Assembly: GCA_030068075.1 (NCBI GenBank)
Contig: CM057843.1
Location: 42,353,832 to 42,417,831, forward strand
DNA length: 64,000 bases
Direction of reading: 5' to 3'
DNA from: Paguma larvata
Lineage: Eukaryota > Chordata > Mammalia > Carnivora > Viverridae
Shown here: positions 13,298-29,365 of the stretch, one piece after another
Position numbering within the stretch: position 1 is the stretch's first letter
Layout: each line of letters opens with the position of its first letter
Made by a program: the position numbers and the translations under genes
Notes under the pieces: model-generated
Seen by the model: the letters and a program-made list of their open reading frames with translations, nothing else
Databases searched by the model: none
What the model was told of the DNA's origin: nothing

Positions 13298-15098
13298 ACA
13301 GGGCGGCGGGAGAAGGGCCGAGCGGGGGGTCGCCCAGGTCCGCGGCTGACTCCTCGCCCGGCTCGTCGGCTAACGCGGCGCGGTGCCTGGCGGCGATGTA
13401 GCTGCGACCGCTGGGGTCGCTCAGGCGCATGCGCATCAGGGGCAGGAAGCGCTCCGAGCAGAAGTAGCGCAGCGCGGGGCGCGGGTCGCGCAGCGCGTCG
13501 AGGAAGACCTGCGGCGGCGGGAGAAAGCGCGTGCCTGGGGCTGGTCGCCAACCCCCACGCGTCGTTTCTGGTCCCGGGGCCGCGCCAGGCGCCTACCTCG
13601 GTCACCTCCTCGGGGTCCTGCGCCTCCTCGCGTAAGATGCGCTCCAAATGGCGCTGGTAGCGGGAGAAGAGGTCGCGGGTCTCGGCGTCCGCGCCGTCCA
13701 GCGCTCCGCCCGGGCCGCCCTCCAGCTTTTCATGGAAGGCGGTGCGCACTGGGCCGCACTCGATGAGGCTCACGCTGCAGGCACAGAGCGGGGGGCGGGG
13801 GCAGCATGCGGGACGGACAAGCAGGGCAGGGGGCGGGAAGGGGTCTGCACGTGGGCCTTGGGCCCGAGATAACCAGAGCCTTTGAAAAGCGGCAGCCCCC
13901 CTCCTCCGCCTCACAGCCATTTGGGGGTGTGAGGGAGACGTGCGTCAGAATTCCAATCTGGCAGGCTCCCTTCAGCTGTGTGACCTTGGGCCAGTCCCCT
14001 AACCTCTTTGGGCCTCCGTTTCCCAGCTGGGGGGCAGAAGTGAGATAACAGGTGCCAAGTGGCCAGTACTGCCCCTGGCACACAACAAATGTGAGCCGCA
14101 GTGGAGAGGGGCCAGGGGGAACGCCTGAGAGTGGCTCAAACAGGTCAGGGTGCTGGGGTTCCCAGAATCATGGTTCAGAGGAGTACGGAGGCAAGGCAGT
14201 GACTCACTGGACCCCAAAGGGCAGCAGCAGAATCGCCAAACTCTCGCATAGACCTTCGATCGCGAACTTGCTGGCGCAGTAAACGGCGTTGAATGGCAGC
14301 CCTTCCGGGGTAGATGAGGCTTTTGGAGGTGTCGGAGCCCACTGTAGCCCGTGGCACTGTCACCAGGCCCCACCCCTCCCACTGGCCCTGCCCCATTCCA
14401 CTCACCCATTAAGCCGCCGACGCTCCCCGTCACCAATATGCGTCCCGAGCGGCGGCGCTTCATGTCCGGCAGGAAGGCCTGCAGTGTCTGCACCGTCCCT
14501 GCCACGTTCACGTCCAGCACAGACCTGACGGCGCCAGCCTCAAGCACCTCCAGCGGCCCGAGCAGGCCCCGTCCCGCATTACACACTAAGGGGAGAGAGG
14601 CCGAACCCCATCTGCCTCGCCTTCCTCTGACCCAGCCGGTCCCCTTGTGTTCCCAGGGCCTCGGGACATTTTGGTTTGGACATAGGGCGGAGAAAGCTCC
14701 TGCACACACGTTGCGGGGAGGCTCACCCAGCACGTCCACGTGGCCCTCGGTCACGTGTGCCCGGGCAGCGGCCACGGAATCTGGGTCCCTCACATCCAGC
14801 TGCAACGTCTCCAGTGAGCCAGGAGGACACCCTCGGGACTGGGCCGCCTCCCACAGCGGGCCCTGAGCCCTCAGATCCCGCAGCGTGGCATACACTGGAG
14901 GTTAGGGGAGAAGACGAGGATCTGAATTCCCTGCTTACCCCTACTTGGGTTCCCTTGGACCAGCGACGGCCCCTTTCTCTACGGCCCAGCCCCTCTCATA
15001 CCTTTGAAGCTCCGGGAGGGGTCGGACGCCAGACGTAGGGCCAGGTGCAGGCCAATGCCGGAGGAGCAACCGGTGATGAGCACCACGGTGCGGTCCAT
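13296..15098 (-). CDS. HSD17B1: HSD17B1, 17-beta-hydroxysteroid dehydrogenase type 1, complete CDS in 6 exons
   Basis: This short-chain dehydrogenase/reductase reduces estrone to estradiol with NADPH in the cytosol of ovary and placenta. Exons: 15002-15098, 14727-14894, 14406-14585, 14208-14301, 13597-13774, 13296-13508. Joined length is 930 nt, 309 residues (human 328). The cofactor motif TGCSSGIG is at 9-16, NAG at 91-93, and the catalytic residues are Ser143 (TGSVGG), Tyr156 and Lys160 (VYCASK). The steroid-binding His222 is conserved (YQRHLER), as is the glutamate in SERFLPL. The protein is shorter than human because the glycine/alanine-rich C-terminal tail is reduced. The start [10 protein letters not shown] matches the family. 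Coding exons are very GC-rich. Its 5' end is about 530 nt from the NAGLU poly(A) signal, so its promoter must be compact or overlap that of its neighbour's 3' end. Confidence 0.95.
13940..14095 (+). repeat. MIR SINE in HSD17B1 intron 4
   Basis: Contains the MIR core tgtgaccttgggccagt, then aacctctttgggcctccgtt and a tail ending ctggcacacaacaaatg. It lies antisense to the gene between exons 4 and 5. Confidence 0.7.
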
Positions 15099-15600
15099 GG
15101 GGAGACGTGTGTGCAGGACACGGGGAGTGCAAGGCTCTGGTCTCTGAGCTGGAGAGCCCCTGCTTTGCCCCGCCTACCGGGTGCCCACCCTTGTTGTGTC
15201 TCCAGCATAATCTCAAGGCTGAGCCCTCCCACCAGTCTGGGGCCTGCTCTCCACACCCTGTATCTTGGTCAAAGCAGAGAGATGAGGCCACTGCTCGGAA
15301 TACCCCTTCCTCAGTTGCTGGTCAGAGGGAGGGCAAAGCTTTACAAGCAGAGGTGGGCTCTCATGTGGGCATTGAGTGCCCTGGGCACATCTTTCCCTGC
15401 GTGTGCCTCTGTCCCATACGGACAATGATAGGTTCCAAAGTTTGCTGCCGAGGGTGCGAAAGTTTTGGGGAGGGCATTATCAGTTTCAAGGTCAGGTGTT
15501 AGTCTCACATATGGTGAGGCTGAGGCAAGGGGGCAGGGGGATATAACGTCACGCTAGTGTCCACGCTGTGGCCCTGAGTCCTCCCAGGCATCTGCGTAGT
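15099..15600 (-). promoter_or_regulatory. HSD17B1: Presumed HSD17B1 promoter region, also the HSD17B1-NAGLU intergenic gap
   Basis: This is the whole space between the HSD17B1 start codon and the NAGLU 3' end. No clear TATA or CCAAT at a standard distance is visible, and no other gene is seen in it. It is called a promoter by position only. Confidence 0.4.
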
Positions 15601-15635
15601 GACATTTGGACAGATAGGCCCAGGTGATTCACCAG

Positions 15636-15641
15636 TTTATT
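15636..15641 (-). terminator. NAGLU: NAGLU poly(A) signal AATAAA
   Basis: Minus-strand AATAAA lies 224 nt after the NAGLU stop codon. It is the only canonical hexamer between NAGLU and HSD17B1. Confidence 0.8.
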
Positions 15642-15864
15642 TATACAGTTTAAAACAGTACTTTGATCCCAAATTTGGGGGTGGGGGTGTGGAGGAGAGC
15701 AGCTCGCTTCCCCTCCATGGTTCCCAGGCTTGATCCCTCGGCAAGTCTTGAGTTCCTTTGCCCAGGCCTGGGGCCCTCTTGGGAGGCCTGTCTGACTCCA
15801 GACCCTGGGAACCTGCCCAGGCTTGGAATTGGGGAAGAACACCGCCCAGGGGGTGATTAATCTG

Positions 15865-22373
<6,509 letters not shown>

Positions 22374-22620
22374 GGTCTGGCGGTCTCAGGCAGGCCTTGG
22401 CCCCGCGGGGCCTCAACTGGGACTCGAGACTAGGGGCGGGACGGCCCGCCGTCCAATTAGCTGCGGGCCTCAGGCCACGTGACACAGAAATTAGTGCACC
22501 CGCAGGCTCCGGGGAGACCGCGCTTCCGGACTCCGCACCAGCTCCCGGAGGGTGTCTTCTGACCGCACGTGAGGGAGCGCGTGACGCCAGTGTCATCAAA
22601 AGCCCGGATGTGAGCCACTG
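22374..22620 (-). promoter_or_regulatory. NAGLU: NAGLU promoter with a CLEAR-type E-box
   Basis: CpG-rich sequence from about 21880 to 22600 spans exon 1 and the upstream region, typical of a housekeeping promoter. CACGTGAC (a TFEB/TFE3 CLEAR-type site; also USF, MLX or MYC family) is at 22476-22483, about 100 nt upstream of the start codon. A CCAAT (plus strand) is at 22453-22457. No TATA box is seen. Regulation of NAGLU by the CLEAR network is established knowledge in human; use of this particular site is inferred. Confidence 0.65.
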
Positions 22621-22744
22621 CCCTTCACAAGCGCCAAGGCGCCGTTGTTCCTGAAGGGTTTTCGCCTGCAATTCACTGCCCTTCCATTCAGGCAGCTGTC
22701 CATAACAGACGTTTTTATGTGGAGTTTTATTTTATTTATTTATT

Positions 22745-22958
22745 TAATTTTTTAAAATATTTATTTATTTCTGAGAGACATAGAGACAGATATGAGCAGG
22801 GGAAGGGCACAGAGAGAGGGAGACACAGAATGTGAAGCAGGCTCCAGGCTCTGAGCCATCAGCACAGAGCCCGACGCGGGGCTCGAACTCACAGACACTG
22901 AGATCATGACCTGAGCTGAAGTTGGCCGCCTAACCAACTGAGCCACCCAAGGGCCCCT
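22745..22958 (-). mobile_element. CAN SINE, full length
   Basis: Reverse copy: the plus strand starts with ttaaaatatttatttattt, then gagagacatagagacag, the core atcatgacctgagctgaag and the head tgagccacccaagggccc. Upstream of NAGLU. Confidence 0.92.
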
Positions 22959-23096
22959 GGAGTTTTATTTTGTACCAGGCACTGCCGCCCTTCTCTAGGG
23001 GAGACCTAGAAACCAGACATTTATATAAATAAAGATTTCAAATACAGTTGTGATGCTGAGAGGAAATACAAAGGTACCCTGATTAAAGCTTCCACG

Positions 23097-23124
23097 CTTG
23101 ATCTTAGCCAAAAGGCCGAGAAGC
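23097..23124 (-). pseudogene. U2 snRNA 5' fragment (truncated pseudogene)
   Basis: The minus strand matches U2 snRNA from about nucleotide 4 for 28 bases without a mismatch that I can see (it contains TTCTCGGCCTTTTGGCTAAG). The match stops before the branch-site recognition sequence (GUAGUA). There are no snRNA promoter elements. It cannot make a functional U2. Confidence 0.8.
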
Positions 23125-23139
23125 CATTCGGCCTAAAGC

Positions 23140-24590
23140 TTCTTAAAGGAAGCGACATTTAATGTGAATTAAATTGGAATTGACTAGGAAAAGAGAGCGG
23201 AGAGAGCATTCTGGGCAGAGAAAATGTATATATGAAGACTGGAAGGGTAAAGAAAGCGGGGCAGATTTGAGGAATCAAAAATTCAGGAAATTGGAGGAGA
23301 GATGCGAGCCCGGTCAGCTGAGCCTGGGCTGGCCGTGGTGGGGCAGGGCCTGGTGGGCATGTTAAGGGCTCTCCATGTGATCCTGAAAGGGTAGCCGCAG
23401 CAGGACGGATCCGGAGTTACCTTCATTTTACATACTAGGAAACCGAAGCCAGAGAAAGGATGTGGCTCAGACAAGATCAGTATCTGGTAGGAGAGCATGT
23501 CTAGGACTAGAACCTGGACCTCCCAACTCCCAGACCAGCGTTCTCGTTACCCGTCCCTGACGCTGCAACTTTTCAGGCTGCCTGTCTGGGCAGGGTGGGG
23601 GTGGGCGGGGCTATGTGGTGGCAGGTAGGGATGGGGCCTTTAGGAGGACCACCCTTTCTCAGAGGATTCCGGGTCCTTTTGGGGGCAGATGTAGGTTTTT
23701 CCAAATTGTCAGGCCTGCATGAAGCTGCTGAGAGAACGGGGAGGGGTCAGAGGAGAGTTGCCAGTCCAGAGAATCCAGAGCCTGGGCCAGAAGAGAACGT
23801 GGGGGTCCACTGAGCTTGCCCTGTTCCTCTGCCACGTGCCTGGGCACGGGCACAAGCTGCAGTCACCCTGCCTTGTCCCCAGCTCAGCCAGTGGCCTCTG
23901 CAGGGGGTGCAGCCCTGCTCCCAGCCAGTTCCTGGAATCAGGAGGTTCTCACCCTATCCCAGGGAGCAGCTCCAAAACCAGCCCAGAGAGATGTGCCCTC
24001 ATGGGACCATAGCCTATAGCCACCCCCAGGCTCCTCTGCGCTTCCCTCCAGAAACACCCCACCCCCGCCCCCCACCACCCCGCCATTTTCCCTCCAGACA
24101 CTCCTTGCTCTGGATAAGACTTGTCAGACTCTCCTCCCAGGACGTGTTTTATCAGCATTTCTAGATCTTAGGGAACACAGGGGTTGGGGGGGTTGGGCCG
24201 CAGGATTTAACGTGCCTCTCTATAGGGTCTGGGTTCATCTAGAATGATAGGGGTTGCTGGGAATGGCCAAAGATGAGGGACACCATCCCGGGGATTGGTG
24301 AGCACCTTCGAAGCCTGAGCTCAGGGAGGCTGGGCAGGAGCTTCACTGGTTACAGTGGACATGTCACACTGTTACTGCTCATCTTCCCCACCAGGCTCTT
24401 GGAGGACAGTAGGGGGCTGGATGAAGGATTACGATACATCAACTGGATGAAATATCCAGCATTTGCTTTAAAAAAAAAAAAAAAGGATGAGGAAGATGTG
24501 TGGTGTTGATTCAGAATGTTCTAGAAACTGTACATAGTTCTATATATAGTTTAAATATAGTGGGTATAGCAAACTCCCATTTGTGTTTTA
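23140..24590. other. Intergenic single-copy sequence, no gene seen
   Basis: Between the U2 fragment and the SINE cluster there is moderately GC-rich sequence without recognisable exons, splice patterns or known repeat families. A poly(A) tract of about 14 is near 24471. Confidence 0.5.
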
Positions 24591-24600
24591 TTTTTTTCAA

Positions 24601-24795
24601 CTTTTATTTTTTTTTAATGTTTATTTTTGAGAAAGTGCAAGCGAGGGAGGGGCAGAGAGAAAGGGGGGGAGAGGATCTGAAAGGGGCTCTGTGCTGACAG
24701 CAGCAAGCCCGATGTGGGGCTCGAACCCACGAACTGCAAGATCATGACCTGAGCTGAAGTTGGACACTTAACAGACTGAGCCATCCAGGCACCCC
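24601..24795 (-). mobile_element. CAN SINE, full length
   Basis: Reverse copy with tttttttaatgtttattttt at the tail end, gtgctgacagcagcaagccc, atcatgacctgagctgaag, and the head gagccatccaggcacccc. Confidence 0.9.
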
Positions 24796-24821
24796 ATCAA
24801 CATTTCTTTTTAATTTTGTTT

Positions 24822-25042
24822 AAAAATTTTTTAATGTTTATTTTTGAGACAGAGAGATAGCATGTGTGTGCAAGTAGGGGAGGGGCAGAGAGAGACGGAG
24901 ACACAGAATCCAAAGCAGGATCCAGGCTCTGAGCCTGTCATGTCAGCATAGAGCCTGACATGAGGCTCAAACCCAGGAACTGTGAGATCATGACCTGAGT
25001 CAAACTCAGATGCTTAACTGACTGAGCTACCCAAGCACCCCG
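24822..25042 (-). mobile_element. CAN SINE, full length
   Basis: Reverse copy directly after the previous one: ttaatgtttatttttgagac at the tail, atcatgacctgagtc core, head gagctacccaagcacccc. Confidence 0.9.
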
Positions 25043-25049
25043 ACTTTTT

Positions 25050-25257
25050 TTTTTTTTTTAATGTTTGTTTATTTTGGTAGAGAGAAATTGTGCAAGTGTG
25101 AGCGGGGGAGGGGCAGTGGGAGGAGAGAGAGTATCCCAAATAGGCTCCACACTGTCAGTGCAGAGCCCAACGTGGGGCTTGATCCCACAAATAGTGAGAT
25201 CGTGATCACAGCCAAAACCGAGTCTGATGCTTAACCGACCAAGCCACCCAGGCGCCC
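25050..25257 (-). mobile_element. CAN SINE, full length
   Basis: Third reverse copy in a row: aatgtttgtttattttggta at the tail, gcttgatcccacaaatagtg, and the head aagccacccaggcgccc. Confidence 0.9.
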
Positions 25258-25287
25258 TTATTTTTTTTTCAACTTTTAGAATCCGAA

Positions 25288-25514
25288 GGGGCGCCTGGGT
25301 GGCTCGGTCGGTTAAGCGTCTGACTTCGGCTCAGGTCATGATCTCACAGCTCGTGGGGTCATGTCCCACATCAGGCTCTGTGTTGAGAGCTTGGAGCCCG
25401 GAGCCTGCTTTGGATTCTGTCTCTCTCTCTCTCTCTCTCTGCCCCAACCCCATTCATGTTCTGTCTCTCTCTCTCCCTCTCAAAAATAAACATTTTTTAA
25501 AAATTAAAAAAAAA
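25288..25514 (+). mobile_element. CAN SINE, full length
   Basis: Starts ggggcgcctgggtggctcgg, has the atgatctcacagctcgtgg core, a (CT)n tract and an A-rich tail ending 2 bases before the RPSA pseudogene 3' end. It is opposite in direction to the three preceding SINEs, so it can form a long hairpin with them in RNA. Confidence 0.92.
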
Positions 25515-25515
25515 G

Positions 25516-26404
25516 GCTTTATTTTCCATCAATCTTATTTCCTTTTTGTTTGCCTTTGTGGAAGAGCAGCTCAAGACCACTCAGTGGTTGTTCCTATCCA
25601 TTCGGTGGCCTGAGCAGTGGGAGCCGCAGACCGGTCTTCAGTGGGGGGCTGAGCACCCCAGTCTTCGGTAGGGAACTGCCGAAAAGGCACAGAGCACACC
25701 TGCACGCCTTCAGACCAGTCTGCGACTTCGGGCCGAGTAGCGGTGCGCTCAGGAGCCGGAGGCGTCCATTCTCCCTGAAACTCCTTGGTCACCACCTTTC
25801 CAGCAGCAGGCCCGCTCTTCCTTTTCAGTCTCTTCGGGATCTCTGTAGAAGCAGAGACCAAGCATGACTTCCCACGGGCGCTCACCGTTCACGCGCAGAA
25901 CTTCCTGGGCCGGCATCTACCACATCAGACCCACCGAGTGAGCTCCTTTGTCGTTGCAAGGGGTGGCAGTGTCCACACAGTGCAGAGAGTCTGTGTTAAC
26001 CCGGAACGCTGGGAGGTGGGCTAACAGAAGGCGCCTCTGGGAGAGGCCGGTGGTCTGCCCTGGGATTCGGCATCACCACAAGTCTCTGGGGAGGCTGCCT
26101 GGATCTGGGTAGGGACGGTTCCAGGAGCGACGTGGCCAGCAACAGGAGTGGCTCCTTCAGCACACTTCGGCACAGCTCGCTGGTCAGTACAACTGGATGA
26201 CAGGACACTGACATCAGCTGGGTTTTCGATGGCAACAACGGCACGAGCTGCCAGCAGAAGCTCCTCCCAGGTTCTCTTCAGATTTATGATGTAGGTACCA
26301 TCCCTTTTCCTTTTGTAGATGCACCGTTCCATTTGGAAGTCAAGGTTGGTGCCACCTAAGTGGGTTCCTGCTGCAAGAAATTTGAGGACATCCCCCCCTT
26401 CATG
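25516..26404 (-). pseudogene. RPSA processed pseudogene (40S ribosomal protein SA / laminin receptor), broken
   Basis: The minus-strand translation in pieces matches RPSA nearly end to end without introns: [55 protein letters not shown], then [17 protein letters not shown], and the terminal [18 protein letters not shown], followed by an AATAAA at about 25521-25526. It is disabled: the 5' end is cut near codon 10, there are frameshifts after the IQAA block and elsewhere, and TGG became TAG at 25917-25919 (the MWWML block). No poly(A) tail is preserved, because the adjacent plus-strand SINE abuts its 3' end. Confidence 0.92.
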
Positions 26405-26535
26405 CGGGGGACAAAAAGGGCTCCGGACATTGTGGAATTTCCCTTTAAGTTACGACAGGAACGCAAAACAATGCCCATATGGACCCCTCCCTGGGTATCC
26501 TGGAAAGCTCCCATTTGTGCTTTAAAAAAGAGAAA

Positions 26536-26692
26536 GGGGCGCCTGGGTGGCTCAGTCGGTTAAGCATCGGACCCTTGATTTCGGCTCAGGTCATGATCTC
26601 ACGGTTGGTGGGTCTGAGCCCTGCACTGGGCTCTGCGCGGACAGTGTGGAAACTTGCTTGGGATTCTCTCTCTCTCAAAATAAATATTTAAT
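26536..26692 (+). mobile_element. CAN SINE, shortened copy
   Basis: Starts ggggcgcctgggtggctcag, keeps the core atgatctcacggttgg, but the CT-rich segment is reduced to a few units before caaaataaatatttaat. Confidence 0.9.
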
Positions 26693-28099
26693 GGGCCGTG
26701 TAAACAGTGGGTTGCTTTGGGGGCGGGGCACTGGGCCTCTCAGGGCGGGGGGAGGATTTTTATAACAGGGCCTTTTGTACGTCTGATCATTTTACCATGA
26801 CACATTTTTTCAACTGATGTGCGTGGAACAAGTGAGCTGGGCTCTCCGCTCTCCATCTGTCTCCTCTTTTGTTCCTGGCCAGCCTGACCTTCTGCCTGAG
26901 CTCCAGAATACCTCTGGGGTCACTTATCCCTTTCTGCCTCTGTCACAGCCCGCAGGACCCCACCCACCTTGCGTGTGAGGAGGAATGGGTCCTTCCTTAT
27001 CTCGCCAGCAGGGGACAGCCCACACCCAGGACATGCCTGGGGAGCTGGGAGAGCCGGCAGGTCACTGAATCTGAGGGGAGCTCCAATGCCCCTTCCGCAC
27101 AGGGCTCCAGGGGGCAGAAAGAGGCGCAGTCCTACCCAGGCCCCCAGTGAAGGACAGGACGGAGAGTGGGACCCTGAAAATGGCGATGGCATTGTCTCCT
27201 AGCTCTGTAACACCCAGCTGGCTCATAGCCACCCTCTCCCACACTTGTTCCATGACTCAAGATGAGGAGCATTCCCTGAACAAAGCACAGACTCAGTCAG
27301 CAGAGGTCTGGGGTCCAGGGGTTCCACAAGAAGGGGATCAGGATACAGGGCATGTCCCTTAAAAATGGAAGCAACGGATCCATCCTGCTCCCCACCCATG
27401 CCTGAGGGCTCCTGGGATTTCCCACACCCTCCACGGCTCAGGTCCTGGTCAGTCCACCCCAGCAGTTCCACTCAGCCAATGACCTGCCAGCTCAGGTCTT
27501 TTCAGCAGGGCAAGGGACGAATTTCTCCCTGGGGAAGTCCTAGGCCTCTCCCCCGCCTCGCTCCATTTTATTGATATATACCACAAAGTTTACCAATTTA
27601 AAGTGTGCAATTCAATAGCTTCTTAGCAAACTCACAGTTGTGCAACCAGTGCTATTGTCTAATTTTACATTTTCACCATTCCGCACAAGAAACCCTGCAC
27701 CCCTTAGCCATCACTCCTCAACCCCATCCGAGGCTAGCCCGTCCACAGTCTGTCCCTGCAGACTTTCCCATTCTAGACATTGCACATAAACGGAATCACC
27801 GGTTATGTGGTCTTGTGTCTAGCTTCTCAGCATAATGCTCTTGAGGTCCATCCACGCTGCAGCACGTGTCAGTACTCGTGGAGTCCCACCTTTCGTGTGG
27901 ATGTGCCACTTTCTGTTCATCCATTCACCAGTGGACGGACATCTGGGGGTTTCCATTTTGGAGCAATGAGCAGCACCACTATGCACACTCGTGCCCAAGT
28001 TCGAGTGCATTTTTTCCCATTTTCCTTGGGTAGAGACGTAGAAGCTGAGTTACTGGGTCTTAGGTTCCTTCTATGTGTGACTTTTTTTTTTAATTTTTA

Positions 28100-28320
28100 G
28101 AATTTGTTTAATGCTTATTTGTTTTGAGAGAGAGAGAGAGAGAATGAGCACGCATGAGCAGGGAGAGGCAGAGAAACAAACACACACACAGAATCTGAAG
28201 TAGATTCCGGGCTCTGAGCTGTCAGCACAGAGCCCAACGTGGGGCTCGAACTTGTGAACTGCAAGATCATGACCTGAGCTGAAGTTGGACGCTTAACCAA
28301 CTGAGCCACTCAGGCGCCCC
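28100..28320 (-). mobile_element. CAN SINE inside the L1
   Basis: Reverse copy with gagagagagagagagaatgag, atcatgacctgagctgaag and head gagccactcaggcgcccc. The L1 sequence resumes directly after it. Confidence 0.92.
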
Positions 28321-28584
28321 TATGTCTGACATTTTGAGGAACTGCCACACAGCTTTCTGAAGGAGCTGCCTCGTTTTCCATCCCCTCCACTGCCTTTCCA
28401 GTTCCTCCACCTCCTTGTCCACACTTGTAACTGTCCCTTTCTTACTCCCGCCTCTCATGGTGGGTGTGATTCGTGGTTTTGATCTGCATTTCACTTAATG
28501 ATACTGAGCATCTCTTCCCAGGCTTACTGCTCACTTGTGTCTTCTTCTTAGAAATGCCTATTCAGATCCTTTCATTTTTTAAGA

Positions 28585-28783
28585 TTTCAAGTTTATTTAT
28601 TTATTTTGAGAGAGAGTGCAAATGGGGGGAGGCACAGAGAGAGAGGGAGAATCCCAAGCAGGCTCCTCGCTGTCAGTGCAGAGCCTGATGCACAAACTCA
28701 TGAAACTTTGAGATCATGACCTGAGCCGACATCACCAAAATCCAGAGTCGGCTGCTTAACTGACTGAACCACCCAGGCGCCCC
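28585..28783 (-). mobile_element. CAN SINE inside the L1
   Basis: Reverse copy: tttatttatttattttgaga, the core atcatgacctgagccgaca, and the head gaaccacccaggcgcccc. Confidence 0.9.
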
Positions 28784-28888
28784 TAAGATTTTATGTTTAA
28801 GTAATCCCTACCCCCAACATGGGGCTGGAGCTCGTGACCCCGAGATCGAGAGTCGCATGCTCTTTCCACTGAGCCAGTCAGGTGGCCC
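28784..28888 (-). mobile_element. CAN SINE, short subtype, inside the L1
   Basis: Reverse copy of the subtype without the CT tract: taagtaatccctaccccc, aacatggggctggagctcgt, and the head gagccagtcaggtggccc. Confidence 0.85.
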
Positions 28889-29365
28889 TAATTTTTTTAA
28901 ACCTTTTAAATGAAGGTATTTGTCTTTATGACTGAATTGCCGAAGTTCTTTACATATCCTAGACACAGGTCTTATCAGATAGGATCTGCCGTTTCTCCCA
29001 GCGTGAGGGTTGTCTGGATTCTGTCCTGTAAAGCGCAAAAGCTTGTCAGACTAAAGCCCGTGTCTTTTTATCGGTTTGCTTTCGTTGTCTACTAAAAACC
29101 ATTGCCTAACGTAAGGTCATGAAGATGTTTTCCTGTAATCTCCCTAGGAGTGTTTCTGACCCACTTTGAGGTAATGAACATACATAATGGGGGCTCTAGG
29201 CCAGTTGTACAAACGCCACGTGCCGCAGACCATTCTTTCCGCGCTGCATGGTCTTGGCCCCTTTGTGGAAAATCGCTCGGCCACAAGCATTAGGGCTTAT
29301 TTCTGGACTCTGAATTCAATTCTATTCCATTGATTCCAAATACCTATTCTTAGTAAGCCTCCCTT

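Larger units (their letters stand above)
27555..29365 (-). mobile_element. L1 LINE fragment, 3' part, interrupted by three SINEs
   Basis: The plus strand shows the reverse complement of an L1 3' region: ttttattgatatataccaca at the 3' end, then catataaacggaatc-like and gttcatccattcaccagt blocks, ggaactgccacacagctttc, accattgcctaacgtaaggt, and finally ttctattccattgattccaa, which lies in the ORF2 coding part. SINEs interrupt it at about 28100-28320, 28585-28783 and 28784-28888. It has no intact frame. Old, diverged copy in the NAGLU-ATP6V0A1 gap. Confidence 0.85.

Noticed and set aside
13597..13774. Loss of the steroid-binding histidine in HSD17B1 exon 5
   Set aside because: A first look suggested it was replaced, but residue-by-residue counting places a histidine at 222 (YQRHLER), as in human.
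13999..14895. 298-codon minus-strand open frame through HSD17B1 exons 2-3 and introns
   Set aside because: It includes exon 2 and exon 3 residues but reads through introns and a MIR repeat. The splice sites and the family match support the six-exon structure instead.
25516..26404. RPSA as a functional gene
   Set aside because: Intronless, 5'-truncated, frameshifted and with an in-frame TAG, so it is a processed pseudogene.
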